From Phytohabitans maris (GTDB taxonomy: Bacteria; Actinomycetota; Actinomycetes; Mycobacteriales; Micromonosporaceae), in contig NZ_JAVHUY010000043.1 of NCBI RefSeq assembly GCF_031085175.1, positions 24,029 through 88,028 of the forward strand: a DNA stretch of 64,000 bases. The letters are read 5' to 3'. The notes beneath the pieces are model-generated. The model did no database searches. It was not told the origin of the DNA and saw only the letters and a list, made by a program, of their open reading frames with translations. Position 1 is the stretch's first letter. Every line of letters begins with the position of its first letter. Positions 46,147 through 54,983 of the stretch are shown piece by piece. The translations under genes were made by a program, and so were the position numbers.

Positions 46147-46156
46147 GTTATATAAG
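46147..46156. promoter_or_regulatory. candidate ArsR operator GTTATATAAG
   Basis: One mismatch from the palindrome at 45728 and 20 bp upstream of the ArsR-type start. Confidence 0.45.
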
Positions 46157-46220
46157 TCCTCGCGGTTAAGACGGGTCGACGCCCCAGCGACGGCGACGCC
46201 GACCGCCTCGGGCGAGGGGT

Positions 46221-47081
46221 CTACACGGGAGTGAGCGCGAAGCGCTCGGCGAAGGCGTCCATCTGCGCGTACCGCTCCGCCGGCTCCTCGGCCGTGGCGC
46301 CGACGACGATGCGGGTCACGCCCTCGGCGGCGAGCGCCTCGACGCGCTCGGGCGTGACGTCGATCGAGCCCCAGCGGGTGTACTCCAGGGCGGCCGGGTC
46401 GCGGCCGGCCTCGACCGCCGCCGCGCGGGCCAGGTCGAGCTGCGCGCGGCGCTCGTCCGGCAGGAGCAGGCCGCCGGGGAAGAAGCCGTCGCCGCGCCGC
46501 CCGGCCCGGCGCGCGGCGGGGCGGCTCGACCCTCCGATGTGGATCGGCAGGACGTCCCCGCCGTACGGCTTGGGGTAGCAGGTCACGTTGTCGAAGTCGA
46601 AGAACTCTCCGTGGAAGCTCACCCCCTCCGCCCCGCCGCCCCACAGCAGGCGCAGCACGTCGATCGCCTCGTCGGTGCGGCGGCCGCGGGTGGTGAAGTC
46701 GACGCCGGTCGCGTGCGCCTCGCCGGGCAGCGTGCCGACGCCGACGGTGAGCAGCCGCATCCGGCCGCGGGACAGCGCGTCGATGGTGGCCAGGCGCTTG
46801 GCGAGCACGACCGGATGGTGGTACGGCAGCAGCAGCACGCCGGTGCCGAGCAGGATCCGCGAGGTGGCCGCCGCCACGAAGGCGAGCATGTCGAGCGGGT
46901 CGGGGCTCTCGAGCGTCGGCGGGATGGGCATCTCGCCGATCGTCGCGCCGGGGTACAGCACGATGTGCTCGGGCAGGTAGACGGCCTCGAAGCCGCACTC
47001 CTCCGCGTGCCGCGCGTAGCCGATCAGGCCGTCGGGGTCAATGCCGTGGTAGGCGGGGCTGTAGCTGATCGCGAACCTCAC
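46221..47081 (-). CDS. LLM-class F420-dependent oxidoreductase
   Basis: A 286-residue TIM-barrel oxidoreductase of the luciferase-like monooxygenase superfamily. RFAISYSPAYHGIDPDGLIG, AEECGFEAVYLPEHI, LGTGVLLLPYHHPVVLAKRL and MRLLTVGVGTLPGEAHATGV are typical of the actinobacterial F420 group, as is the barrel segment IHIGGSSRPAARRAGRRGDG. The GTG start at 47081 is the only reasonable choice. It stands alone and is divergent from the next gene; the substrate is unknown. Confidence 0.85.
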   Translation of the reverse strand: MRFAISYSPAYHGIDPDGLIGYARHAEECGFEAVYLPEHIVLYPGATIGEMPIPPTLESPDPLDMLAFVAAATSRILLGTGVLLLPYHHPVVLAKRLATIDALSRGRMRLLTVGVGTLPGEAHATGVDFTTRGRRTDEAIDVLRLLWGGGAEGVSFHGEFFDFDNVTCYPKPYGGDVLPIHIGGSSRPAARRAGRRGDGFFPGGLLLPDERRAQLDLARAAAVEAGRDPAALEYTRWGSIDVTPERVEALAAEGVTRIVVGATAEEPAERYAQMDAFAERFALTPV

Positions 47082-47229
47082 CAGTCAACGCTAGATCGCG
47101 CCGCCGGGCGCCGGCCGGGTGGGGCGGCCAACGGCCAAGGCACTTGCGCGACGGGGCGGGTTCCTTCAGGATGGACCGCAGCACACATACCCCCACCCGG
47201 TACCAGTATCCGAAGGAGGCGTCGGCCCG

Positions 47230-47676
47230 ATGACCAGCACGGAGACCTCGGCCGAGCACGGCACGCCGTACCAGATGATCCGCGCTCTGGCCCGGCGCTG
47301 GCCGACGGCGCTGGCCGCCGTCTCCGCCCTGGTGATCCTGGGTGGCGGTGACCGGGCGGCCGAGGTGACCGCCCTCAGTGAGACGTTGCTGTTCCTGCCC
47401 CTGATCTACCTGGTCGTGGCGCGCGCCGGCCGGCGCGGCCGCGCCGGGCCGGCGCGGGGCGGGGGGGGGGGCCGGCGCCTCGGCTTGCGCGCGGGCGACG
47501 TGGCGGTGGCGGCGGGGGCGGGGGCGCTCGCGGCCGTGGCGCGCGCCTGGAGCGCCGTCGGGCACGCGCACGACCCGGGCACCCTCCGCGTGCAGGCGGT
47601 GGGGATGGTCGGTTTCGGCGGCCCGACCTCCCGGGTGGGGGCCGGGCCGCCCCGAGTCAGGCCTGCGGCTGGCTGA
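47230..47676 (+). pseudogene. small membrane protein, probably frameshifted at a G tract
   Basis: From ATG 47230 the chain reads MTSTETSAEHGTPYQMIRAL, one membrane span (WPTALAAVSALVILGGG), then LLFLPLIYLVVARAGRRG. A run of eleven or so G at about 47461-47471 is followed by a low-complexity part, after which hydrophobic, plausible sequence (AWSAVGHAHDPGTLRVQ) returns. The final residues overlap the VOC gene on the other strand by 20 bases. I suspect a lost frame, real or from sequencing. Unknown function. Confidence 0.45.
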
Positions 47677-48070
47677 TGTTGACCAGCCAGGAGATGCCGA
47701 ACCGGTCGACGCACTGGCCGAACTCGTCGCCCCACATCTGCTTCTCCAGCGGGACGGTGACCGTGCCGCCGTCGGCGAGCTTGTCCCAGTAGCCGTGCAG
47801 CTCGTCGGCGTCGTCGCCGCTCAGGCTGACGGTGATGTTGTTGCCGGGATCGATCTGCCAGTCCGGCGGCGTGTCGGAGGCCATCAGCGTGTACCCGCTC
47901 GGGGTCTCCAGCTGGCCGTGCATGATCTTGTCCGCGGTCGCCGGGTCGGCGCCCGGAAACTGCCCGAACGTGCTCAGGGCCAGCTCGCCGCCGAACACGT
48001 CCTTGTAGAACTCCAGCGCCTGCCGCGCGTTGCCGTCGAAGTTGATGTACGGGTTGAGTCGTGATGCCAT
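47657..48070 (-). CDS. VOC family protein, PhnB-like
   Basis: A 137-residue vicinal-oxygen-chelate protein: RLNPYINFDGNARQALEFYK, FGGELALSTFGQFP and the end WGDEFGQCVDRFGISWLVNI are the PhnB-like (3-demethylubiquinone-type) pattern. Such proteins are mostly of unknown substrate. ATG 48070 is chosen; an upstream in-frame start adds ten unrelated residues. Confidence 0.85.
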   Translation of the reverse strand: MASRLNPYINFDGNARQALEFYKDVFGGELALSTFGQFPGADPATADKIMHGQLETPSGYTLMASDTPPDWQIDPGNNITVSLSGDDADELHGYWDKLADGGTVTVPLEKQMWGDEFGQCVDRFGISWLVNISQPQA

Positions 48071-48157
48071 CACGGGCTCCAATGCTTTCGAGGCGGTCAA
48101 CCCGCAGGCTAGCCTCCCTCACCCGCCGGGGGTGGAAAACGCCGTGATACCAGCGGT

Positions 48158-49126
48158 TCAGGTGGCCAGCGCGGCCAGGATGTCCCAGGTGGCGTCGTCG
48201 TCCGCGTCTCCGGCGTGCGGCGCCCGAAACCGGCTCGCGGCCGCCGCCAGGTCGGCCGCCTCCCACCGCAGCCGGAAGAGTTCGAGCAGGTCCAGCCGCG
48301 GCCGCACGCCGGTCGCCGCCTCGTACGCGGCGAGGATCGAGCCGTCGCCCGGGTCGAGGCTCCACAGGTCGCGCTCGGGCGCCGCGCGCAGCACCGTGTC
48401 CCAGTCGATCAGCCGCCATCTGCCCGCCGCGCGCATGGTGTTTCCGGGGTGCGGCTCGCCGTGGGTGAGCACCCACCGGGCCGGGTCGACCTCCGCGGCC
48501 AGCGCGTCGTAGTCGGCGAGCAGCTCCCGCACCCGCTCCGGCCGGGCCGCCAGCAGATCGCGCATCCGCCGCGCGTACGGGCCGGCGTCGGGCACGTCAC
48601 CCGCCAGGGCCGCCTCCAGGTCGGCCCGGCCGGGCACGCGGAGGTCGTCCACCGCCGCTCCCGCGCCCGCCGCCGGGGGCGCGCCATGAAGAGCGACAAC
48701 CATCCCTAGTACGGCGAGTCGCTGCTCGCCGGAAGCGAAATCACCCCACCCGAAGCTCTCCCCGTCGACGTACCGGTACACGGCGACGGTGAACCGGTCG
48801 TCCACTCGCGACAGTGCCGCGCCGTCCACTGTGGGCTCCGGCGCGACCACGAACTCCAGCCCGTGCGCGCCCAGCGCCACCGCGGTGCCGAGCGCGTCCC
48901 GCAGCCGCTCGTACGCCCGGTCGAGCGGCTCGCCCGCCGCGTACCGCTTCGTGCGCAGGTCGTCCACCGTCACGAACCACCGCCCGCCGCCGGCGTCGAC
49001 GAGCTCCCAGTGGTGGCTGCCGAAGCCCACCGGCCGGTACGCGAGCGACGCCACCGCCAGTCCCCAGCCCGCAGTGAGCGCGGACGCGAGCCGCGCCTCG
49101 GCCAGCTCGTGCGGGGGTGTGTTCAC
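48158..49126 (-). CDS. aminoglycoside-phosphotransferase-family kinase
   Basis: A 322-residue protein kinase-like phosphotransferase. WVLTHGEPHPGNTMRAAG holds the catalytic HGxxHxxN loop and WRLIDWDTVLRAAPERDLW the metal-binding Asp. The N-lobe is GFGSHHWELVDAGGGRWFV. This family includes antibiotic and homoserine kinases; the substrate cannot be told. GTG 49126 starts the conserved part. Confidence 0.82.
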   Translation of the reverse strand: MNTPPHELAEARLASALTAGWGLAVASLAYRPVGFGSHHWELVDAGGGRWFVTVDDLRTKRYAAGEPLDRAYERLRDALGTAVALGAHGLEFVVAPEPTVDGAALSRVDDRFTVAVYRYVDGESFGWGDFASGEQRLAVLGMVVALHGAPPAAGAGAAVDDLRVPGRADLEAALAGDVPDAGPYARRMRDLLAARPERVRELLADYDALAAEVDPARWVLTHGEPHPGNTMRAAGRWRLIDWDTVLRAAPERDLWSLDPGDGSILAAYEAATGVRPRLDLLELFRLRWEAADLAAAASRFRAPHAGDADDDATWDILAALAT

Positions 49127-49265
49127 CCCGGTTCTGTAGCACGCCGCCAGAGGTGTCCGCGAGGAAATATCGGTTTCCGGAACCGGGCCGCGATCCCACC
49201 TGGGACAGTGGTGCCGGCTCGCTACGTTCGGGATCGATGTCCGGCCCGCCCCCGAAGGAGTAGCG

Positions 49266-50306
49266 ATGTCCCAGCCGCCCGCCCCCGTCGCCGCGTCGTT
49301 CGCGCCGCCGCCGCCCGGACCGCCGCCGGCCCGGTCCGGCGGGATCCTCGCGCACCTGGGCTGGGAGACGATCCTCCTGGTCCTGGTGCTGCTCACCGCC
49401 GCAGTCGTCGCCGCCACCGGCACGCTGTTCCGGGGCACGACGCCCTGGTTCAACCTGGCCACCGCCGGCCTGCTCGCCAGCGCCTTCGCCCTCTCGCTGC
49501 GCACCGCCACGCCCAACCTCGCGGTCGGCGCGATCGCCGTCCTGGCCGGCGCCACCTACGCCAAGCTCGCCGAAAACGACGTCGCGGGCGTGCTGGCCGG
49601 CATCGTGGCGCTGCTGGTCGCGCTCCTCGTCGGTGTGGTGCTCGGGCTGATCGCCGGCCTCACCTCCGCGCCCGCGTGGGCGGTCTCCCTCGGCGGCCTC
49701 GGCGTCGCGCAGGGCATCGCGTTCGGGCTGCTCGACGGGCAGGCCGTGCAGACCGGCAGCGGCCCGGCCGGCACCGGCCGGGCGATCCTCTGGACGCTCG
49801 TCTTCGTCGCGATCTCGGTGGGCGGCGGCGTGCTGTGGCTGGTCCCCGGCGTCCGGGCGGCGCTCGGCGGCAACCGGGCACAGGACGACCCGGTCCGCTT
49901 CCGCGCCGCCAAGCTGACCGGCGCGCTGGCCGGCCTCGGCGGCTCCAGCCTGCTCGCCGGCCTGAGCGGCGTGGCCCTCGTGACGTACATCGGCGTCGCC
50001 TCCCCGGCCAGCGGCGACAACCTGCTGTTCGCGGCCGGGGCGGCCCTGCTCGGCGGGGTGAGCGCCTTCGGCGGCCGGGGCGGCATCGCCGGCACCGTGT
50101 TCGCCAGTGCGCTGCTGGTCTTCGCCGACCAGGGCCTCATCCAGGCGGACGTGCCGCGCTGGGTCACGTTCTACCTGACGGCGGCGCTGGCCATCCTGGT
50201 CGGCGTGGGCGTGAGCCGGCTGATCGAAGCGACCTCCGGCCGGTACGCCCCGCTTCCGCCGCCCGCGGTGGCGCCTCCGCCGCCGGGCTGGGTGCCGCAG
50301 CGGTAG
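49266..50306 (+). CDS. ABC-type sugar permease-like membrane protein
   Basis: A 346-residue integral membrane protein with a Pro-rich cytoplasmic N-terminus and about nine hydrophobic segments. LRTATPNLAVGAIAVLAGAT and GLIAGLTSAPAWAVSLGG, then GDNLLFAAGAALLGGVSAFG, follow the pattern of RbsC-type permeases (BPD_transp_2). No ATPase or binding-protein gene is next to it, so whether it is part of a transporter is uncertain. A C-terminal Pro-rich tail follows the last span. Confidence 0.7.
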   Translation: MSQPPAPVAASFAPPPPGPPPARSGGILAHLGWETILLVLVLLTAAVVAATGTLFRGTTPWFNLATAGLLASAFALSLRTATPNLAVGAIAVLAGATYAKLAENDVAGVLAGIVALLVALLVGVVLGLIAGLTSAPAWAVSLGGLGVAQGIAFGLLDGQAVQTGSGPAGTGRAILWTLVFVAISVGGGVLWLVPGVRAALGGNRAQDDPVRFRAAKLTGALAGLGGSSLLAGLSGVALVTYIGVASPASGDNLLFAAGAALLGGVSAFGGRGGIAGTVFASALLVFADQGLIQADVPRWVTFYLTAALAILVGVGVSRLIEATSGRYAPLPPPAVAPPPPGWVPQR

Positions 50307-50314
50307 CCGGTGGC

Positions 50315-50482
50315 TCAGGCGCTCTCCGGCTCCTCCAGGGACTCCGCCACGCGGTCACGCAGCCGGGTACGGATCTCGTCCGGGGTGTAGGCGCGGCGGC
50401 GGCGCTCGGCCCTCGCCACCACCACGCCGGTCGCCGCCACGCCGACGAACGCGGCGAGCCCGAGTACCTTCCACCAACGCAT
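50315..50482 (-). CDS. small single-span membrane protein, 55 residues
   Basis: ATG 50482 opens a short frame: MRWWKVLGLAAFVGVAATG gives one N-terminal membrane span, followed by a basic stretch (ARAERRRRAY) and TPDEIRTRLRDRVAESLEEP. This layout is common in small actinobacterial membrane proteins of unknown role. It ends nine bases after the permease stop on the other strand and starts 17 bases before the next plus-strand gene. Confidence 0.6.
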   Translation of the reverse strand: MRWWKVLGLAAFVGVAATGVVVARAERRRRAYTPDEIRTRLRDRVAESLEEPESA

Positions 50483-50499
50483 CCGCCTAGGGTAATGCC

Positions 50500-51123
50500 G
50501 TGCCCAGTCTCGGCCTCGACGAAGCGGTGGACCTGACGCGCACGGGCGACCTCTGGCTCTTTCGCGGCCGGTCGGGAGCCGACCGCGCGATCCAGGTGAC
50601 CACCAACAGCCCGGTCAACCACGTCGGCATGGCGGTGGTCATCGAGGACATGCCGCCGATGATGTGGCACGCCGAGCTGGGCAAGTCGCTGCGCGACCTG
50701 TGGTCCGGCGGCCACCACCGGGGCGTCCAGCTGCACGACCTGCGGGCGGCCGTGCTCGTGTGGGCCCGGCGGTACGGGCAGCGGGCCTGGCTGCGCCAGC
50801 TCGAGCCGCCGCCCGCCCGGGCCCAGGAGGACGCGGTGCTGCGGACGGTGGCGCGGCTGGACGGCACGCCGTTCCCGTCCACCGCGCGGCTCGCCTGGCG
50901 CTGGGCCCGCGGGCGGGTGCCGGTGCGGCTGCGGCAGGAAGGGCTGGAGAGCGCGTACTGCGCGGAGGTCGTGGCGGTCACCTACGAGGCGATGGGGCTG
51001 CTGCCGGCCGGACGCAACCCCAACTGGTACGACCCGGGTCGCTTCTGGAGCGGCGACGACCTGGCGCTCTCCGGCGGGTTCACGCTGGGCAGCGAGATCT
51101 CGGTGGAGATCCCGGCCGAGTGA
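50500..51123 (+). CDS. permuted NlpC/P60-like (YiiX-type) protein
   Basis: A 207-residue protein. TGDLWLFRGRSGADRAIQ and NSPVNHVGMAVVIED carry the His, and ESAYCAEVVAVTYEAMGLL the Cys, of circularly permuted papain-like amidases. No signal peptide is visible. GTG 50500 is the start. Substrates in this group range from peptides to lipids, so no specific function is claimed. Confidence 0.7.
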   Translation: MPSLGLDEAVDLTRTGDLWLFRGRSGADRAIQVTTNSPVNHVGMAVVIEDMPPMMWHAELGKSLRDLWSGGHHRGVQLHDLRAAVLVWARRYGQRAWLRQLEPPPARAQEDAVLRTVARLDGTPFPSTARLAWRWARGRVPVRLRQEGLESAYCAEVVAVTYEAMGLLPAGRNPNWYDPGRFWSGDDLALSGGFTLGSEISVEIPAE

Positions 51124-51127
51124 CGGG

Positions 51128-51949
51128 TCAGCGGCGCCAGAAGTCGTGGGCGTCGCGGCCGCGGGTGAAGCCGGCCGCCGCGGCCACGCCGACCGCCACG
51201 TCGAACCGGTCGCCGACGACCCAGGGCAGGTGGGCGTCGCTGCCGAAGGAGACCGCCCGGCCGCCCTCGTCGCGCCACCAGCGCAGCAGGTCGACGGAGG
51301 CCAGCGGGCTGCGCGTGTTGACCTCGAGGACGCGGTCGGAGCCGGCCAGGGCGCTCAGCACCGCCCGGTACCCCTCCTCGTAGTCCGCCTCCCGGTAGGG
51401 CGGGGCGTCCGGCGGCCAGTACCGCCGCGGGTAGTCCAGGTGGGCCAGCACCTCGAAGGCGTCGCTCTCCTTGATCATGCGGACCATCTCGGTGAAGTAC
51501 CGCCGCATCACCTCGCGGGTGCCCAGCACGGGGAAGAGCTTGTCCGGCGCGACCAGCCGCCCCTCGTGCGGGATCGCGTGCAGCGAGCCGAGCACCCGCT
51601 CGAACGGGCCGCTCGCCAGCACGCCCGCCACGCTCGCCGCGAACATGTGCGGCTCGCCCGCCTCGACGCCGGTGCGGATACGCAGCCCGGGGTACCGCTC
51701 GCGGCACTCCGCGACGCTCGCCAGGTAGCCGGTGACGTCGATCGGCCGGATCAGCGCCCACCAGCCCAGCTCGAGCCCGTCACCGGCGATCGCGTCGCCG
51801 GCGACCCAGTCGGTGAACTCCAGGTGCTCGGTGAAGGCGACCGCCGGTACGCCCAGCTCGACGGCGCGCGCGCAGGCCCGGTCCATCGACGCCTGCGGCC
51901 CGGTGTCGAACGACCACTCGGAATGCACGTGGTTGTCGGCGGGCAGCAC
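51128..51949 (-). CDS. PHP-domain phosphoesterase, histidinol-phosphatase-like
   Basis: The chain starts LPADNHVHSEWSFDT with the HxH metal motif, followed by AVAFTEHLEF, TGVEAGEPHMF, VLGSLHAIPHEG, VLAHLDYPRRYW and FGSDAHLPW: the complete set of PHP metal-binding His, Glu and Asp. It is probably a histidinol-phosphatase or related phosphoesterase. GTG 51949 gives the usual family start; an in-frame TTG at 51985 would add 12 residues. It converges on the NlpC-like gene with four bases between. Confidence 0.8.
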   Translation of the reverse strand: MLPADNHVHSEWSFDTGPQASMDRACARAVELGVPAVAFTEHLEFTDWVAGDAIAGDGLELGWWALIRPIDVTGYLASVAECRERYPGLRIRTGVEAGEPHMFAASVAGVLASGPFERVLGSLHAIPHEGRLVAPDKLFPVLGTREVMRRYFTEMVRMIKESDAFEVLAHLDYPRRYWPPDAPPYREADYEEGYRAVLSALAGSDRVLEVNTRSPLASVDLLRWWRDEGGRAVSFGSDAHLPWVVGDRFDVAVGVAAAAGFTRGRDAHDFWRR

Positions 51950-52096
51950 CCTTCCGAGTCTGCCAGCCGGGCCTGGATCACCCAAGATCGTGTGATCCGG
52001 TCAACGCTCAACGTCGACCACGCACGACCCGCCGCACGGGCTGACGGTCGGCAACGGCCGCACCGGCGCTAGCCGCGTAGCCGCGCGTCGATGGAC

Positions 52097-52131
52097 GAGG
52101 GACCCGTCACGGCGATCGTGGGGGGTCCCTC
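52097..52131. repeat. 9-bp inverted repeat hairpin
   Basis: GAGGGACCC at 52097-52105 pairs perfectly with GGGTCCCTC at 52123-52131 across a 17-base loop. There is no U tract, and it is not directly behind a plus-strand gene, so a role as terminator is uncertain. Confidence 0.5.
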
Positions 52132-52225
52132 GATCACATCAGAGCGGCTAAAATACCTCCGATCTTTGCCGCACTTGGTGCCTTTCGAACCAAAGGCTCA
52201 CCCCGGCACACGACCGGGAAACCGA

Positions 52226-52313
52226 AACATCCGATGTTCTTGCGCTTGCCTGCCCCGGATGGTCTTGTTTCCGGGCGGCGACGGCCGTAACCTCACGACA
52301 AACATCGGATGCA
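52226..52313 (+). promoter_or_regulatory. pair of palindromic operator-like sites
   Basis: AACATCCGATGTT at 52226-52238 is a perfect palindrome, and AACATCGGATGCA at 52301-52313 is a close copy 75 bp further, both before the sugar-binding-protein gene. Repeated palindromes of this size suggest a GntR- or LacI/DeoR-type repressor that responds to the sugar; the regulator gene is not in the window. Confidence 0.6.
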
Positions 52314-52386
52314 TGCCGGTCGCTGCCGGCGGCACCCGCCATACCCGTCAACGCCCGCGACAACCCCACCTGAATCGAGGGCATCG

Positions 52387-53442
52387 ATGAGACATATCAG
52401 CAGACCAGCCACGGCCATCCTGATGGCCGCCGCGCTCGCCGCCGGTGCGACCGGGTGCGGCGACGACGCCGGCAGCGGCGGCACCGGCACGGGCAGCGGG
52501 AGCGGCGGGCAGATCGGCATCGACCTGCCCCGCGCCGACTCGGACTTCTGGAACTCGTACGCCAAGTACGTGCCGCGGTTCGCGACCGAGCTCGGCATCA
52601 ACCTGATGACGCCGACCAACTCGCAGAACGACGTGGCCAAGCTCGTCGCCAACGCGCAGGCGCTGCAGAGCCAGGGCGCCAAGGCGATCGTGATGGCCCC
52701 GCAGGACACCGGCGCCATCGCCTCCACGCTCACCACGCTGGAGTCGAAGAAGATCCCGGTGGTCACTGTGGACACCCGCCCGGACAAGGGCAAGGTCTTC
52801 ATGGTGGTGCGCGCGGACAACCGGGCGTACGGGCAGAAGGCCTGCGAGTTCCTCGGCGAGAAGCTGGGCGGCAAGGGCAAGGTGATCGAGTTCCAGGGCT
52901 CGCTCTCCTCCATCAACGGCCGCGACCGGTCCGAGGCCTTCATCGAGTGCATGAAGAGCAAGTACCCGGGGATCACGGTCTTCGAGGAGCCCACCGAGTG
53001 GGAGGGCACCAAGGCCGCGGCGGCGCTGCAGACCCGGCTCGCCCAGCACCCCGACATCAAGGGCGTCTACATGCAGGCCGGCGGCGTCTTCCTCGCCCCG
53101 ACGCTGCAGGTGCTCAAGTCGAAGAACCTGCTCGTGCCGCCGGAGGACCCGAAGCACATGTTCGTCGTCTCCAACGACGGCATCCCGCAGGAGTTCGAGG
53201 CGATCCGCAAGGGCGAGATCGACGCGACCGTCTCCCAGCCCGCCGACCTGTACGCCAAGTACGCGCTCTTCTACGCGAAGGCGGCCGTCGAGGGCAAGAC
53301 GTTCCAGCCCGGCCCGACCGACCACGGCAGCACCATCATCGACGTCGGCGGCGGCACGCTGGAAGACCAGCTGCCCGCGCCGCTCGTCACCAAGGAGAAC
53401 GTGGACGACCAGGCCCTCTGGGGCAACCAGATCGGCAAGTGA
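52387..53442 (+). CDS. sugar ABC importer, periplasmic-binding lipoprotein
   Basis: A 351-residue binding protein with a lipobox (GATGC) at about residue 24 and a Gly/Ser/Thr-rich linker. GQIGIDLPRADSDFW and FLGEKLGGKGKVIEFQG are of the ribose/galactose-binding (Peripla_BP_4) type. ATG 52387 has CGAGGG in front. It leads a three-gene operon with an ATPase and a permease, and the stop overlaps the next ATG (TGATG). Confidence 0.9.
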   Translation: MRHISRPATAILMAAALAAGATGCGDDAGSGGTGTGSGSGGQIGIDLPRADSDFWNSYAKYVPRFATELGINLMTPTNSQNDVAKLVANAQALQSQGAKAIVMAPQDTGAIASTLTTLESKKIPVVTVDTRPDKGKVFMVVRADNRAYGQKACEFLGEKLGGKGKVIEFQGSLSSINGRDRSEAFIECMKSKYPGITVFEEPTEWEGTKAAAALQTRLAQHPDIKGVYMQAGGVFLAPTLQVLKSKNLLVPPEDPKHMFVVSNDGIPQEFEAIRKGEIDATVSQPADLYAKYALFYAKAAVEGKTFQPGPTDHGSTIIDVGGGTLEDQLPAPLVTKENVDDQALWGNQIGK

Positions 53443-54983
53443 TGACCTCTTCCGGCGCGGGTACACCCGCACCAACCGCCGCCACGGCCGGCACCCCCCT
53501 CCCGGCCGTGGCGGCGCGCGGGATCACCAAGCGGTACGGCCCGACCACCGCCCTGCTGGACGCCGGCATCGCCATCGCGCCGGGCGAGACGCACGCGCTC
53601 GTCGGGCGCAACGGCGCCGGCAAGTCCACATTGGTCTCGATTCTGACCGGGCTGCAGCGGGCCGACACCGGCGAGGTGCGCTTCGCCGGCGAGCCGGCCC
53701 CGTCCCTCTCCGACCGGGACGGCTGGCGGCGGCTGGTCGCCTGCGTGTACCAGAAGTCCACGATCATCCCGACCCTCACGGTCGCCGAAAACCTGTTCTT
53801 GAACAGGCAGGGTGGTGGGCTGATCGGCTGGCGGTCGCTGCGGCGCCGCGCGGCGGACCTCCTCGACGCGTACGGCGTGGCCGTCGACCCGGCGCGGGTG
53901 GCCGGTGAGCTGACGGTGGAGCAGCGGCAGCTGGTGGAGATCGCGCGGGCGCTCTCGTTCGGCGCCCGGTTCATCATCCTCGACGAGCCCACCGCCCAGC
54001 TCGACGCGGCGGCGATCGAGCGGCTCTTCGACCGGATGCGGCAGCTGCGCGACGGCGGCGTGACGTTCCTGTTCATCTCCCACCACCTCCAGGAGGTGTA
54101 CGAGGTATGCCAGAGCGTCACGGTCTTCCGCGACGCGCGGCACGTGCTCACCGCGCCGGTCACCGACCTGCCGCACGACGAGCTCGTCGGGGCGATGACC
54201 GGCGACGCCGGGCCGCTGCTGTCGTCCGGTGCCGCCCGCCCCGCCGTCCCGGCGGCCGCGGAGACCGTACTGGCGGTGGACGGGCTGCGGCTCGCGGGCT
54301 TCTACGAGGACGTGCGCCTCGCCGTACGGGCCGGCGAGATGGTCGGGCTGATCGGCTCGGGCAGCAGCGGCAAGGTGGCGCTCGCCGAGACGATCGCCGG
54401 GCTGCGCAGGGCGGACGGCGGTACGGTCACCGTGGCCGGCAGCCGCCCCAGGCCGGGCAGCGTCCCGTCCGCGCTCGCCGGCGGCCTCGGCTACCTGCCG
54501 CAGGACCGGCACCGCGAGGGACTCGTACCCCTGCTGTCGGTGGCGGAGAACGCGACCTTGCCGATCGCCGGAAAGCTCGGCCCCGCGGGCGTCATCGCGC
54601 CGGCCCGCCGCCGCGCGGCGGCGCAGCGGATGATCGACGCGTACGACATCAAGACCTCCGGCCCGGACCAGCCGGTGAACGCGCTGTCCGGCGGCAACGC
54701 CCAGAAGGTCGTGCTGGCCCGGGCGCTCAGCAACGACCCCAGGGCACTGGTCATGGTCAACCCGACGGCGGGCGTCGACGTACGTTCCAAGGAATCCCTG
54801 CTCGGCGCCGTGGCCTCCGCCGCGACCGCCGGCACCGGCGTGCTGGTGGTCTCCGACGAGCTGGACGACCTGCGCTCCTGCGACCGGGTGCTGGTCATGT
54901 TTCACGGACGCGTGGTCCGCGAGGTGCCGCGCGGCTGGGCCGACGCCGACCTCGTGGCGGCGGTGGAGGGAGTGCGGGAATGA
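53442..54983 (+). CDS. sugar ABC importer ATPase with two NBDs (MglA/RbsA-like)
   Basis: A 513-residue double-NBD ATPase. NBD1 has Walker A GRNGAGKST, signature LTVEQRQLVEIARAL and Walker B FIILDEPTAQLD. NBD2 has the variant P-loop GSGSSGKVALAE and signature LSGGNAQKVVLARAL, as usual for this family, whose second site is non-canonical. It drives import of a monosaccharide with the neighbouring permease. The ATG overlaps the previous stop, and its stop overlaps the next ATG. Confidence 0.92.
   Translation: MTSSGAGTPAPTAATAGTPLPAVAARGITKRYGPTTALLDAGIAIAPGETHALVGRNGAGKSTLVSILTGLQRADTGEVRFAGEPAPSLSDRDGWRRLVACVYQKSTIIPTLTVAENLFLNRQGGGLIGWRSLRRRAADLLDAYGVAVDPARVAGELTVEQRQLVEIARALSFGARFIILDEPTAQLDAAAIERLFDRMRQLRDGGVTFLFISHHLQEVYEVCQSVTVFRDARHVLTAPVTDLPHDELVGAMTGDAGPLLSSGAARPAVPAAAETVLAVDGLRLAGFYEDVRLAVRAGEMVGLIGSGSSGKVALAETIAGLRRADGGTVTVAGSRPRPGSVPSALAGGLGYLPQDRHREGLVPLLSVAENATLPIAGKLGPAGVIAPARRRAAAQRMIDAYDIKTSGPDQPVNALSGGNAQKVVLARALSNDPRALVMVNPTAGVDVRSKESLLGAVASAATAGTGVLVVSDELDDLRSCDRVLVMFHGRVVREVPRGWADADLVAAVEGVRE

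Larger units (their letters stand above)
51986..52386. other. upstream region of sugar ABC operon
   Basis: No gene is supported. It contains the hairpin at 52097-52131 and two AACATC-GATG palindromes listed separately, plus an AT-richer segment near 52140-52160 that could hold a promoter. Confidence 0.5.
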
